Shown here: one piece after another, positions 54,180 through 63,979 of the stretch
Layout of the letters: every line of letters begins with the position of its first letter
How positions within the stretch are numbered: the stretch's first letter is position 1
DNA from: Myxacorys californica WJT36-NPBG1
GTDB taxonomy: Bacteria; Cyanobacteriota; Cyanobacteriia; Leptolyngbyales; Leptolyngbyaceae
Direction of reading: 5' to 3'
Length of the DNA stretch: 64,000 nt
Assembly (NCBI GenBank): GCA_019359315.1
Contig: JAHHHO010000009.1
Coordinates: 1 to 64,000, forward strand
Translations under genes and position numbers: made by a program
The notes under the pieces: model-generated
Databases searched by the model: none
The model's input: only the letters and a program-made list of their open reading frames with translations
What the model was told of the DNA's origin: nothing

Positions 54180-55981
54180 CGCTTCCCGACAGATTTTTCC
54201 GACGGATTCGATTTGAAGTAGGCTTCTAGCACTTGACGTACCATCGGAGCCGTGACTGAGCCACCGCTGCCACCGGAAAACTCGCCCATTGCAACGACCA
54301 CAATTTCAGGCTTGTCGTACGGGGCAAACGCTCCAAACCACGTATGAGAGCCTTGTCCTAAGTCTTCAGCTGTACCGCTTTTACCCGCCACCGGAGGCAA
54401 ACTCGACACATTTAACGCCTGTCCGGTTCCGGTGCTGATCACGCCTCTTAGGCCTTCTCGCAGAATCCGAATGGTATCAGGATTAAGATTGAGCGGCTCG
54501 CGCCAGTTCTGAGCCGATTCGTTGTCTTTGAGCAAATGAGGCTTGACCCGATATCCACCGTTGGCAGCGATCGCAAACATGGCTGCTACTTGTAACGGCG
54601 ACGCCTCAACATAGCCTTGTCCAATCGTCATATTCACCGTGTCGCCGACAAACCACTCTTGCTTCACCTCTTTCTGCTTCCAAGCCGCATCAGGCACAAG
54701 ACCAGGAGATTCTTCAGCGGCCAGTTCAACACCCGTTTTTTGCCCAAATCCGTAACGATGCGTCCACTCAATCAAGGGTTTCTCCCCCATTCCCATGCCG
54801 ATTTGGTAGAAGAACGTGTCGCTGCTCCAGGTCAGCGCACCGACAAAGCCTTGAGGACCAAATCCCGCATGGTTCCACTCACCGAAATCAATTCCACCCA
54901 CTTTGAGAGAAGGATAGGTGTTGAGAACCGTATCAGGCGAGAATTTGCCCGATTCTAATGCCGCCGTTGTGGTGACGATTTTGAACGTACTCGCAGGTGG
55001 ATAGCTCTGCAATGCCCGATTGAGAAAGGGATGGTCTTGGCTCTGGAGTTGCTTCCACGTCTCGTCGGACATCCGCGTGGTAAAAAGATTAGGATCAAAT
55101 CCAGGACGGCTCACCATCGTCAGAATTGCCCCAGTATGCGGATCAAGCGCGACGATCGCACCTTCACGATCTCCAAGTGCCGCTTCCGCCGCTTTTTGCA
55201 GATCCAGATCGAGCGTCACTGTGACATCTTTGCCCGCATGGGTTTCTTTCTCTCCCAAAATTTTCAAGACATCTCCAGCACCATCGACTTCAACCTGCTG
55301 ACCGCCCCACTCGCCGCGCAGTTGCTTCTCAAATGCCGCCTCAATCCCCATCTGCCCAATCACATCTCCCAGTCGATAGCCTTCGCCCTGGTGACGCTGC
55401 AACTCCTGATCGCTCAGTTCGCCCGTGTAGCCGATTACATGCGCTCCCAAATCGCCGTTTGGGTAGTCTCGTACCGCCTCAGCATCGACTTCTACCCCTG
55501 CTAATTCGCTGCGGTACTCTTCTAACGCCGTCACTTTCTGGGGACTGATTCCCCGGGCAATTCGCACCATGTATGGAAAACTGTAGCCTTCTTGTTGCAA
55601 TCGCCGCTCAATATCTTGCACCGGAATATTCAGAATGTGCGATAAGCGCTGCAACGTCTTGGGCCAATCTACTTTCTTCTGTGCCAATGGCTGGAGGTAC
55701 ACTGAATGAGACAATCGGCTCCCCGCCAGAATTCTGCCCTTGCGATCGACAATTTTTCCGCGCTCTGGATGCTTGGGAATCAGTCGAATTCGGTTTGTTT
55801 CTGCCAGTTGACGATTGCGATCGCCCTCAACGAGCTGCAAATACGCCAGCCGCCCGCCCAAGCCAGCTAAAATCAGCCCAACTAGCAGCAGAAGCAGCAC
55901 CATTGATTGATTTTGGCGTCCTACGTTCCGACCCGTTTGTTTGGGGAGAGCGGGTGCAGAAGAAGAGTGAAGAAGGGCCAT
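54176..55981 (-). CDS. mrdA: Penicillin-binding protein 2 (transpeptidase)
   Basis: 601 residues. Monofunctional class B transpeptidase of the elongasome. Membrane anchor at about 28-50. PBP dimerisation domain about 60-240. Transpeptidase domain about 265-590 with the catalytic SxxK in PPASTFKIV (near residue 335), SSD in place of SxN in TWSSDTFFYQ, and KSGTAE in place of KTG. AEESPGLVPDAAWK and MTIGQGYVEASPLQVAAMFA are PBP2 hallmarks. It cross-links peptidoglycan during cell elongation with RodA/MreB. Convergent overlap with DUF3318. Confidence 0.95.
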   Translation of the reverse strand: MALLHSSSAPALPKQTGRNVGRQNQSMVLLLLLVGLILAGLGGRLAYLQLVEGDRNRQLAETNRIRLIPKHPERGKIVDRKGRILAGSRLSHSVYLQPLAQKKVDWPKTLQRLSHILNIPVQDIERRLQQEGYSFPYMVRIARGISPQKVTALEEYRSELAGVEVDAEAVRDYPNGDLGAHVIGYTGELSDQELQRHQGEGYRLGDVIGQMGIEAAFEKQLRGEWGGQQVEVDGAGDVLKILGEKETHAGKDVTVTLDLDLQKAAEAALGDREGAIVALDPHTGAILTMVSRPGFDPNLFTTRMSDETWKQLQSQDHPFLNRALQSYPPASTFKIVTTTAALESGKFSPDTVLNTYPSLKVGGIDFGEWNHAGFGPQGFVGALTWSSDTFFYQIGMGMGEKPLIEWTHRYGFGQKTGVELAAEESPGLVPDAAWKQKEVKQEWFVGDTVNMTIGQGYVEASPLQVAAMFAIAANGGYRVKPHLLKDNESAQNWREPLNLNPDTIRILREGLRGVISTGTGQALNVSSLPPVAGKSGTAEDLGQGSHTWFGAFAPYDKPEIVVVAMGEFSGGSGGSVTAPMVRQVLEAYFKSNPSEKSVGKR

Positions 55982-56417
55982 AAATAAACAGTTGAAGGGA
56001 CGCAGGCTCTCTAGGCAGTGCTACTTAGGAGTTGCAATATTAGGATTGCACTAGAGGACTTGCACTAGAGCGGCTTAGATTCCAAAGCTGTCACAACTTT
56101 GTCTAACAGTTGTCGTTTAACAGTTGTCCTCGAGTTCGGGTCTGGGAGTTTTAATACCTGCATGGGCAATCTAAAACCGGAGACCGTGAACGCGATCGAA
56201 TGCACCCAATTTAATTATTAAATCATTCTTTCAGATCAAATTTGCCATACGCGCCTTCAAGGCGCAGTTAGCCTAGAGTGCAGCTCCGCAGAAACCGTAG
56301 ATTCTACATCCTTCCCATCGCATAAAATAAATCAAATTGAGCGTCGAACCCCTTTATCTTTTGGTAGGGAATGCCGCGTTCATGATCCAGGGAGAATCAC
56401 CGCAAGGAACCGAAACT
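55982..56417. other. Spacer upstream of potA with short duplications
   Basis: 436 bp. Two short tandem duplications: ttgcactagag at 56046 and 56060 (14-bp period), and taacagttgtc at 56104 and 56118 (14-bp period). No other signal was recognised. In-frame codons from 56337 lack a ribosome-binding site. Confidence 0.5.
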
Positions 56418-57548
56418 ATGTCTCAAACGGCAACACACAAGCCGCTTTCAACAGGCGTCAATGTTGGATTTGATGTTGAACTGCGGAAAGTGTTTAAAGT
56501 TTATGGGGGTGAATCTGCGGTGCGAGGCGTTGATCTCAGCATTGGTCAAGGTGAGTTTTTTAGTATTCTTGGCCCGTCGGGTTGCGGCAAAACGACCACA
56601 TTGCGGCTGATTGCCGGATTTGAAACACCGACAGCAGGCGAGGTGGTGATTCGCGGTCAGTCTATGAATCATGTCCCGCCTTATCGGAGACCTGTAAATA
56701 CAGTGTTTCAAAACTATGCGCTGTTTGGTCATCTATCCGTGTGGGAAAACGTTGCGTTTGGGCTGCGAATTCAAAAATGTCCCCGCTCAGAGGTGCAAAG
56801 CCGTGTGCAGGATGCGCTGAAGCTGGTAAAGATGGAAGGCTTTGCCAAGCGATCGCCGTCCTCCCTTTCGGGTGGACAACAGCAGCGAGTTGCCCTTGCA
56901 CGAGCATTAGTGAATCGTCCGGCGGTCGTATTGCTCGATGAACCATTGGGCGCGTTGGATCTGAAGCTGCGCAAAGAAATGCAGGTCGAACTGTCGATGT
57001 TGCATCGAGAGTTAGGCGTAACCTTTGTGCTGGTGACGCACGATCAAGAAGAGGCGCTGTGCTTGTCCGATCGCATTGCGGTGATGAACGCGGGACAAGT
57101 CGAGCAAGTCGGCACACCCGATCAGATTTACGAGCGTCCTCAAACAGGATTTGTCGCCAGCTTTATTGGAGATACCAATTTGTTTCGCGGCAGAATTGAG
57201 GGCGCACATCCGACAATGCTCTGGATTCGCACCGAAAGTGGCTTGAAGATGACGGTACAACCTGCCCAGACAACCCCACCGCTCACGTCGGGACGAGTTG
57301 TGGTGAGTGTACGTCCTGAAAAAATTCAGGTCAGCCTCACGCCAGAAGAGCAGGGCAACTGCTTTGAGGGACGCCTGCGAGATGTGATGTACTTGGGAAC
57401 GCATGTGCATTACGTCGTTCAGTTGCTGTCTGGCGATCGCATCACGGTACGTCAACCTCACGCCTTGACCGTGCCAACGGCAGAAACCCCGATCTATCTA
57501 GTTTGGGACGCGGAAAGCTGTTTAGCGCTACCGGATAGTCAGGGGTGA
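56418..57548 (+). CDS. potA: Polyamine ABC transporter ATPase PotA
   Basis: 376 residues from the ATG at 56418 ([10 protein letters not shown]), where aagga sits nine bases upstream; earlier in-frame ATGs (56382, 56337) lack one. ABC ATPase: Walker [11 protein letters not shown]-loop [20 protein letters not shown], signature [16 protein letters not shown], Walker [16 protein letters not shown] and switch His in [12 protein letters not shown]-terminal TOBE domain follows (residues about 285-370). It energises spermidine/putrescine uptake with PotB, PotC and PotD. potD starts six bases after its stop. No permease genes follow. Confidence 0.93.
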   Translation: MSQTATHKPLSTGVNVGFDVELRKVFKVYGGESAVRGVDLSIGQGEFFSILGPSGCGKTTTLRLIAGFETPTAGEVVIRGQSMNHVPPYRRPVNTVFQNYALFGHLSVWENVAFGLRIQKCPRSEVQSRVQDALKLVKMEGFAKRSPSSLSGGQQQRVALARALVNRPAVVLLDEPLGALDLKLRKEMQVELSMLHRELGVTFVLVTHDQEEALCLSDRIAVMNAGQVEQVGTPDQIYERPQTGFVASFIGDTNLFRGRIEGAHPTMLWIRTESGLKMTVQPAQTTPPLTSGRVVVSVRPEKIQVSLTPEEQGNCFEGRLRDVMYLGTHVHYVVQLLSGDRITVRQPHALTVPTAETPIYLVWDAESCLALPDSQG

Positions 57549-57553
57549 AGGTT

Positions 57554-58666
57554 ATGTTAAGTCGAGTTCATTCTCATCGGTCTCGTCGTCGGTTTTTGAA
57601 GGGCGCGATCGCAGGAGCATCGGGATTTGCCCTGTCGAGTTGCGGTTGGACGTTAGCCAAAGTGCAAACCGAGGAGGTCGCTCAGAACCGTTCTAACGAA
57701 TTGCACATTTACACCTGGTCAAACTACATTGATCAAGAATTGGTCAACTCGTTTAGAGAAAAAACTGGAATCAACGTCATTTTCGACATTTTTGATTCTA
57801 ACGAAACAATGCTGGCAACGTTTCAAGCGGGCAAAGGCGGGATCTATAGCATTATTTATCCCTCTGATTACAAAGTTAGTCAGATGATCCAATTAGGATT
57901 ATTGAGCGAATTAGACCATTCTCGATTGGACGGGCTGACCAATCTTCTACCCCGGTTTCAGCACTCGGTTCACGATGTGGGCAACCGCTACAGCGTTCCG
58001 GTGAGTTGGGGAACGACAGGATTGGTGTATAACAGCGAGAAAATTCAAGAACCACCCACGGATTGGGATTATCTTTGGCAAAACAAAGAGAAGCTAACAC
58101 GGCGAATTACGCTAATGAATGATGTCCGGGAAGTCATGGGAGCAACGTTGCGATCGCTAGGATTTTCCTATAATTCCACCAATGCCGATGAGATTAAGAA
58201 AGCCTTTGAGCGACTGCAAGAATTGAAAGGCGCGATCGCCACCTTTACAACGGATGCATGGCGTGATCAAATCATTGCAGGCGATTTATTGATCTCGATG
58301 TGCTACTCTGCCGACGCTGTGAGCGTGATCAATCAAAACAAAAAGCTGAAATATGTGATTCCCAAGAGTGGAACATCGATCTGGAGCGATACGATGGTAA
58401 TTCCAAAAACGGCTCCTAACCGAGATGCGGCTTATGCATGGATGAGCTTCATGCTGCAATCGGATGTCGCCGCAAAAGTAACAGAGCGATTGTTTTTTGC
58501 CACGCCTAACCTAGCGGCGTTCCGCCGATTGCCCCAGTCGTTGCGATCGAATGTGAGTTTATTTCCGCCAGATGCTCAGATTAGCCGATCGGAATCGATC
58601 GCCCCTGTGGCAAAATCAACGCTCGAACTCTACGATCAATATTGGACCAGGCTAACCAGCAGTTGA
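57554..58666 (+). CDS. potD: Polyamine-binding periplasmic protein PotD-like (Tat signal)
   Basis: 370 residues from the ATG at 57554 (MLSRVHSHRSRRRFLKGA). A twin-arginine signal SRRRFLKG (near residues 10-17) and a possible lipobox LSSC are present. The mature part is a type-2 periplasmic binding protein of the PotD/PotF kind: LHIYTWSNYIDQELVNSFREKTGINVIFD, GKGGIYSIIYPSDYKVSQMIQ and VPVSWGTTGLVYNSEKI. It captures polyamines for uptake. It is coupled to potA. The transporter pair lacks adjacent permease genes. Confidence 0.92.
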   Translation: MLSRVHSHRSRRRFLKGAIAGASGFALSSCGWTLAKVQTEEVAQNRSNELHIYTWSNYIDQELVNSFREKTGINVIFDIFDSNETMLATFQAGKGGIYSIIYPSDYKVSQMIQLGLLSELDHSRLDGLTNLLPRFQHSVHDVGNRYSVPVSWGTTGLVYNSEKIQEPPTDWDYLWQNKEKLTRRITLMNDVREVMGATLRSLGFSYNSTNADEIKKAFERLQELKGAIATFTTDAWRDQIIAGDLLISMCYSADAVSVINQNKKLKYVIPKSGTSIWSDTMVIPKTAPNRDAAYAWMSFMLQSDVAAKVTERLFFATPNLAAFRRLPQSLRSNVSLFPPDAQISRSESIAPVAKSTLELYDQYWTRLTSS

Positions 58667-58676
58667 GACTTACTCA

Positions 58677-59162
58677 CTAGACGCCTATGGCTTGGCGGAT
58701 TTGAGCAACTATTTGTTCTACAGGTTGATCACTATGTAGCGCGATCGCGTCAGTTGGTTCTTCTAAGGTTTCAAGCTGACTGTGCAACATACTAGGTGGC
58801 ATAAAATGCCCCTGGCGGTGCTGCATGCGTTCTTGCAAAACCGCCTCCGACGCTTTGAGATAGACGATCTTCACCTGATCAGAATCTTGTTTTAGCTGCG
58901 ATCGATAACTGGCTTTTAAAGCAGAACACGCCAAAACAAAGTTTTTCTTGTCCTCAAGCCCATGCTGGATCAGCGATCGAATCGTTTCTAGCCAAGGCTT
59001 GCGATCGTCATCTGTCAGCGCAATGCCGTGACTCATTTTGTCAATATTCGCTTGGGGATGCAGCCCGTCTCCGTCGATAAAATCCCATTTCAAATCATCC
59101 GAAAGCCGATTACCGATGGTGGTTTTGCCGGAGCCAGAAACGCCCATAAGCAAAATAATCAC
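58677..59162 (-). CDS. gntK: Gluconokinase GntK
   Basis: 161 residues starting at GTG 59162, which overlaps the leuD stop in a GTGA; the open frame extends 30 codons further into leuD but these residues are not gluconokinase-like. P-loop kinase: Walker [49 protein letters not shown] and the lid region [22 protein letters not shown]. It phosphorylates gluconate into the oxidative pentose-phosphate route. Coupled to leuD only by translation overlap. Confidence 0.94.
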   Translation of the reverse strand: MIILLMGVSGSGKTTIGNRLSDDLKWDFIDGDGLHPQANIDKMSHGIALTDDDRKPWLETIRSLIQHGLEDKKNFVLACSALKASYRSQLKQDSDQVKIVYLKASEAVLQERMQHRQGHFMPPSMLHSQLETLEEPTDAIALHSDQPVEQIVAQIRQAIGV

Positions 59163-59761
59163 GAGGCAACACTCCAGTTCACATAAGGCAATCGAGCCGC
59201 CGTAGCGCGGATCTGATCTGCTCCAGCAACCAACTGACCACACGCATCCCACGTTCCCGCTATAAACATCTGACGTGGGCCTTCGCCGATTGAAACTGGA
59301 GCGGTGAAGTCGTCGCAGTGAACCTGCTTCAGTTCTAAATCAACCTTTATTTCGGCTTGAGGATTTGCGCTCAGCCGCTCCTGTAGCTGTTTTGTCACGC
59401 TTGGATCAGCAGTCACACAGGGGATTCCGAGCGCCACACAATTTCCAAAGAAGATTTCAGCAAAGCTTTCGCCGACGATCGCCCGGATGCCCCACTTCGC
59501 GATCGCTTGAGGGGCATGTTCGCGACTAGAACCACAGCCAAAGTTACCGTTGACAACGAGAACGGTTGCGCCTTGATATTGCGGCAAATCAAACGGATGC
59601 TGCCCGCTTTTTTGAGCGCGATCGTCGGCAAAGACTTGTTCGCCTAAGCCATCGAAGGTGACAGCCCGCAGAAACCGTGCCGGAATAATCCGATCGGTAT
59701 CAATATCATTTCCAACCAGTGGAATTCCCCGCCCTGTAACGGCTTTAACTTCGCTGACCAT
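59159..59761 (-). CDS. leuD: 3-isopropylmalate dehydratase small subunit LeuD
   Basis: 200 residues. The swivelling-domain subunit that works with LeuC in the leucine pathway (2- to 3-isopropylmalate). Motifs: [49 protein letters not shown] and CVTADPS. Length is typical. It has its own promoter region in the 566-bp spacer to the right. gntK begins within its stop codon. Confidence 0.97.
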   Translation of the reverse strand: MVSEVKAVTGRGIPLVGNDIDTDRIIPARFLRAVTFDGLGEQVFADDRAQKSGQHPFDLPQYQGATVLVVNGNFGCGSSREHAPQAIAKWGIRAIVGESFAEIFFGNCVALGIPCVTADPSVTKQLQERLSANPQAEIKVDLELKQVHCDDFTAPVSIGEGPRQMFIAGTWDACGQLVAGADQIRATAARLPYVNWSVAS

Positions 59762-60328
59762 ATGACAAACCTTTGAGTGCAGTCTATTAGTATAAAGCGA
59801 ACGCCGTTATAAGGTAATGGGTTTGCGATTCGCCTTAAGCTCGGAAGGATCGCTTGATTCCGGTCGTTGCATTAGACTGCACGCAACCTAAATCCACCAC
59901 CAAAATCTAGAAAAGTCAAAATGTGTATCCGAAATCAAGAAATACATAGGTGAAATCAAATAACACTTGTGCGAATTTAAAGAAACTTATGCAAAATCGA
60001 ATTCTATTCTTGTATATCGACAAACGCTTATTGAAAACCGAGAAGTGGAGATGTGAATTAAGAAAAACTCATGCAAAATCGAGTTCCGCTTTTGTAAATC
60101 ACTGAATGCTTATCAAAATCGCTTTTCTAGTAACGTTTCTCGAATAATCATGCATTTGAGCTAAGTCAACAACCGACTCCGTACATAGCCCCTTGAGTTT
60201 AGGATACTCGTTTGAACTATCACAACTATTGACTAGCTAACGATTTACCTGTTCTCCGAAGCTTTTACTGAACCATTAGGATTGAGTGTGGAGTAAGAAC
60301 TAAGAGCCTAGACCAAGGATAGTCATCT
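59762..60328. other. Divergent spacer with AT-rich repeats
   Basis: 567 bp between leuD and the kinase gene. It contains the two-copy repeat at 59973-60119 (separate entry). No RNA gene or open frame was recognised. Confidence 0.55.
59973..60119. repeat. Imperfect direct repeat of about 65 bp, 82-bp period
   Basis: Units at about 59973-60040 and 60055-60119 share atgcaaaatcga, ttcttgtatatc / tttgtaaatc and gcttat blocks (gaattt-aagaaac-ttatgcaaaatc against gaatta-agaaaaac-tcatgcaaaatc). Shorter related pieces (gaaatcaa) precede them. Non-coding. Confidence 0.7.
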
Positions 60329-61720
60329 ATGCTGCAAGTAGGGCAAGTTATCCACGATCGCTACCAACTCCAACAAAAGCTGGGTCAAAATGCAGGACGA
60401 CAAACTTGGTTAGCCGTAGATTTAGAGACGCAAGCGGAACCTGTGATTGTCAAACTGTTAGCGTTTGGCGATCAGGTGCAGTGGGATGACCTCAAACTGT
60501 TTGAGCGAGAAGCGCAAATTCTGAGACAGTTGGAGCATTCGCGCATTCCGAAGTATCGCGATTATTTTTCAATTGACGATCGCTTGCTGTGGTTTGGTTT
60601 AGTGTATGACTACATTCCAGGTACATCACTGAAGCAATTGATTGACAATGGTAAACGATTTTCTGAAGCCGATGTGAGAAAGATTGCGATCGCGGTTCTA
60701 AAAATTCTGCGCGATTTACATCATCTCAATCCGCCGATTCTCCATCGCGACATCAAACCTAGTAATCTGATTTTAGGAAAAGACGATCAGATTTACTTAG
60801 TCGATTTTGGAGCCGTACAAGATAAAGCGGCTAAAGAAGGCGTAACCTTTACTGTCGTTGGAACCTATGGCTATGCGCCGATGGAACAATTTGGAGGACG
60901 AGCCGTTCCGGCATCAGATCTCTATGCGTTGGGCGCAACGTTGGTTCATCTATTAACTGGAACGTCTCCAGCCGATTTACCTCAGCGTAACTTGCAGATT
61001 CAATTTCGTGATGCCGTTACCCTAAGTTCAGACTTTGCAACTTGGATCGACCATCTGATTCATCCCGCACCTGAAGCAAGACTCAAAAGTGCAGAGCAAG
61101 CGCTGCAAGTTTTAGCCCATCAAACCGAATTACTTCCTGCTGCCGCGATTAGCGCAGAGCGCAACTCCACAGGACTCGGCATCGAACGCCCTCGCAATAC
61201 AAAAGTCAAACTGATTAAATCTCGCGATTGCTTGGAAATCGTCATTCCTAAACATCGAAAAAATGATGCAATCGAATACGCCATTCCTAAAGCAAGTGGT
61301 ATCCGAGTCGTGATGTTCTGGCTCGGGATGACGGTTGTAGGAGGAGCTATAGCCATTCCTACAACCGTCATTGGTCTGTTATTGCGGGCTAGAGGACTGC
61401 AACCTCTTGTGTGGATAGTTTTGTGTTTGGGAGTCATCTTTTTTTTCCTTGTTGCTCCTTGGTTTCGTCAGACTCGAATTCGCTTTACGCGTCAACAATT
61501 TTTCATTGAAGAAGAGCATTTTTCCTCCACCACATCCCGGATTACCGGAACGACATCAGACATTCGAGAGGTGCGACGCGGCGATCGCTGCATTCAAATT
61601 ACGTCAGGTCCTTACCGGAATGGGTATCGCCAAGATCGCATCGGGTATGAGTTGACCGACTTTGAGCAAGTTTGGCTAGTTCAGGAGATCAGAAAATGGC
61701 TAAAACTTAAACAGGAATAG
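60329..61720 (+). CDS. Ser/Thr protein kinase with C-terminal membrane domain
   Basis: 463 residues. Eukaryotic-type kinase domain (about 10-270) with degenerate Gly loop LGQNAGRQTW, ATP-binding Lys in VIVKLLAFG, catalytic HRDIKPSNLIL and DFG in YLVDFGAVQDK, followed by GTYGYAPMEQFGG. After a linker come two hydrophobic segments (about 328-375) and a cytosolic PH-like end (TRQQFFIEEE ... DIREVRRGDRCIQI). It phosphorylates unknown targets. Common in cyanobacteria. The last 14 bases overlap the end of the convergent gene. Confidence 0.93.
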   Translation: MLQVGQVIHDRYQLQQKLGQNAGRQTWLAVDLETQAEPVIVKLLAFGDQVQWDDLKLFEREAQILRQLEHSRIPKYRDYFSIDDRLLWFGLVYDYIPGTSLKQLIDNGKRFSEADVRKIAIAVLKILRDLHHLNPPILHRDIKPSNLILGKDDQIYLVDFGAVQDKAAKEGVTFTVVGTYGYAPMEQFGGRAVPASDLYALGATLVHLLTGTSPADLPQRNLQIQFRDAVTLSSDFATWIDHLIHPAPEARLKSAEQALQVLAHQTELLPAAAISAERNSTGLGIERPRNTKVKLIKSRDCLEIVIPKHRKNDAIEYAIPKASGIRVVMFWLGMTVVGGAIAIPTTVIGLLLRARGLQPLVWIVLCLGVIFFFLVAPWFRQTRIRFTRQQFFIEEEHFSSTTSRITGTTSDIREVRRGDRCIQITSGPYRNGYRQDRIGYELTDFEQVWLVQEIRKWLKLKQE

Positions 61721-63848
61721 GATCGGAGTTAATTGGGATCGCTGCATTTACCAAAGTGGTCAGAACGCCTGTTTGCTCTTGTCCGCTCGTCGATAAGTCG
61801 CTGTAGCACAAGAATAATTTCTCCTCGGCTCTGCCCAACAAGTCCAGCATAATTCGACGCAAGCGCTGTTCGTTCATCGTTTGAGTATCTTCGACGCGCC
61901 AAGCTTGACCTGACCAATTCTGAAGAAAAATTGGAGCCGCAAACAGCGCATCGACCCCACTGAGCCAACGAGACGACCCTGCATCCAGCCAAAATTGCCA
62001 ACGGTGAGCGCGACGACTTGACCGATATTGAAACACGGTTGCTAAAGTGACAGCATTACTCGCAAGTCCAACCGGACGCACGGGAAACGGATTTGCCGTC
62101 ACCGTTCCGTTTCTCAACAGTTGAATGAAATTACGAACCGTCATTGAGGCTGGAGCGTCGCTAAAGTCGCTCCGGCGTAAGCGATCGTCTACTTCCCAAT
62201 AGTGCTGCGCGGTTTCTATCAACTCTCTTAGGGCGGCTAATTGATCAAACGGTAAGTGACTGCCACCTAGAAAAAATCGCTGAATCGCGCGATCGCACAT
62301 CACGACCGGATTTGCAATTAGTCTTTCTCGAAGCTGCTGACGCTGATCTTCAATCCATTTCACAATTCCCGCATAGGCATCGGCTGCCTGATACCCCAAT
62401 CGATCCCACCGGGAAAATGCCGTTGCAGGCATTAGATTTGGATGATCCGGGTGTGGCTCAAAGCAATAATCTGCTATCAATCCTGCTCGGACTGGATCAA
62501 TCAAAAATGAGGCAGTACCCACAGATGACGTAGACAAAGTTTCGTCGTTCCTCCAATCGGAGGTTGCTATTTTTTGGCTGAGGACGACTAACATTTCTGC
62601 GATCGCGTCTCGATCGACCAATCGACCCAAGCCAGGATAAATCAATGCGAGTAACGTCAACAGCGATCGGATAATCGGACTACTTGCGAGTGGACGCTGA
62701 TCGTTTAGCAACTCGACCGGAATTCCTTTTTTTCTCAAAATTTCAGTCAAGCCATAACGAGAGATCGGATCGATTCCCGGACCGATGATCGCAATCTCTC
62801 GCGGCTGAATTTGCCCCGATTGCACCGCTTTGACAATCACATCTCCGGTTTGACGAATCAATTGCGCTTGTGTCGTAGTTTGCACCGTTTGAATCGAATC
62901 GGGCAAACTCGCAAAGAAAACCGGATCGCTAACCAGTTCAACAATCGACTCGCCCAGATCGTCCATCAGCGATGACACAGACCGGGTTAGGGCAACTTCT
63001 TCGCAGCTAGACGCCAATTCCGCCATGTAGGTTGGATCGGCTCCTAAGCCCAGTCGCACGGCCCCATCTGGGTTAAACCCAAACGCGCAGGCTGTGCCAT
63101 TGTTTAGAAAGACCTCAAACAACTGCCGAGCGATCGCAGGAAATTCGTCTACGTCATCGGCAATGACGCCTTGAAAGCGATCGAGCAGATGCTTTTGATA
63201 AATCGGATTGGGCAACAAATAGCGCCAATACAACTCAGTAATCAAGCTATAGGTGAGCAATCCACGCCGCAAACACCAAAACCGCCACCGTTGCAGCATC
63301 TCACCAACCGTCGCGTAGGAAATCGAGAGTTCTGCTACCTGTCCTTCAATTCCTGGAACGCCTTGTTCTAGCAACATCGGAATTTCGTCTAGCGTAATGC
63401 CGCTCAATGATGCTAGTTGCATCAAGTCTAGAATGCGCCGCACAAGCCTAGCTTCGCTGTAGCTTGTGCGAGCAATTGCGCCATCCAGTTCAGCCCGCCA
63501 CAGCCGCGTGGCTAATTCCTGCTCATTCTCTGGTCGCAATCGAATCGGAAACGTCGCTTTTAGATCCAACGATCCAATTAGCAGTGACCAAAACAGCATG
63601 ACTTCATCCTCAAAAAAACCAAGTGGCGTTGTTGAGCGAAAGGGGCACTTGCCTTGGGTTGCGGCTGTTAGGCGATCGGCCAGATCCAATCGATTATCTC
63701 CGATCGCGGCTAACACCAAAACGCCGATCGCGCTCTGCGTTACGCCACGAGTCAACCCCGGACGCACCCAGTCGCAAAATTGATTGACCAAACGAGTCGT
63801 TTTGCCGCTCCGTGAAGCGCCTGTTACCCAAACAGAATTAGAACGCAC
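61707..63848 (-). CDS. AddB/UvrD-like P-loop protein (cyanobacterial recombination-helicase relative)
   Basis: 713 residues. Walker A GASRSGKTT at 10-18 opens the protein. A helicase-like core follows, with VIADDVDEFPAIARQLF as a Walker-B-like segment (near 230), AFGFNPDGAVRLGLG, REIAIIGPGIDPISRYGLTEIL and LASSPIIRSLLTLLALIYPGLGRL, in the order found in inactivated or AddB-like UvrD-fold subunits. No complete set of helicase motifs was identified and no C-terminal Fe-S nuclease is visible, so DNA-repair accessory function is inferred from fold resemblance. It ends convergently within the kinase gene's last 14 bases. Confidence 0.7.
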   Translation of the reverse strand: MRSNSVWVTGASRSGKTTRLVNQFCDWVRPGLTRGVTQSAIGVLVLAAIGDNRLDLADRLTAATQGKCPFRSTTPLGFFEDEVMLFWSLLIGSLDLKATFPIRLRPENEQELATRLWRAELDGAIARTSYSEARLVRRILDLMQLASLSGITLDEIPMLLEQGVPGIEGQVAELSISYATVGEMLQRWRFWCLRRGLLTYSLITELYWRYLLPNPIYQKHLLDRFQGVIADDVDEFPAIARQLFEVFLNNGTACAFGFNPDGAVRLGLGADPTYMAELASSCEEVALTRSVSSLMDDLGESIVELVSDPVFFASLPDSIQTVQTTTQAQLIRQTGDVIVKAVQSGQIQPREIAIIGPGIDPISRYGLTEILRKKGIPVELLNDQRPLASSPIIRSLLTLLALIYPGLGRLVDRDAIAEMLVVLSQKIATSDWRNDETLSTSSVGTASFLIDPVRAGLIADYCFEPHPDHPNLMPATAFSRWDRLGYQAADAYAGIVKWIEDQRQQLRERLIANPVVMCDRAIQRFFLGGSHLPFDQLAALRELIETAQHYWEVDDRLRRSDFSDAPASMTVRNFIQLLRNGTVTANPFPVRPVGLASNAVTLATVFQYRSSRRAHRWQFWLDAGSSRWLSGVDALFAAPIFLQNWSGQAWRVEDTQTMNEQRLRRIMLDLLGRAEEKLFLCYSDLSTSGQEQTGVLTTLVNAAIPINSDPIPV

Positions 63849-63979
63849 AAATCAGCCTCAGATGAATTTGCTACAATCCTTAGCACTCTAACGATGCGAT
63901 CTACCTGCACTGTCAAAGGCTAGGGACAAATGATTGCCTCTCTCTATATCCTAGATCTCGTTGCAGCAGCACGCTTAGA

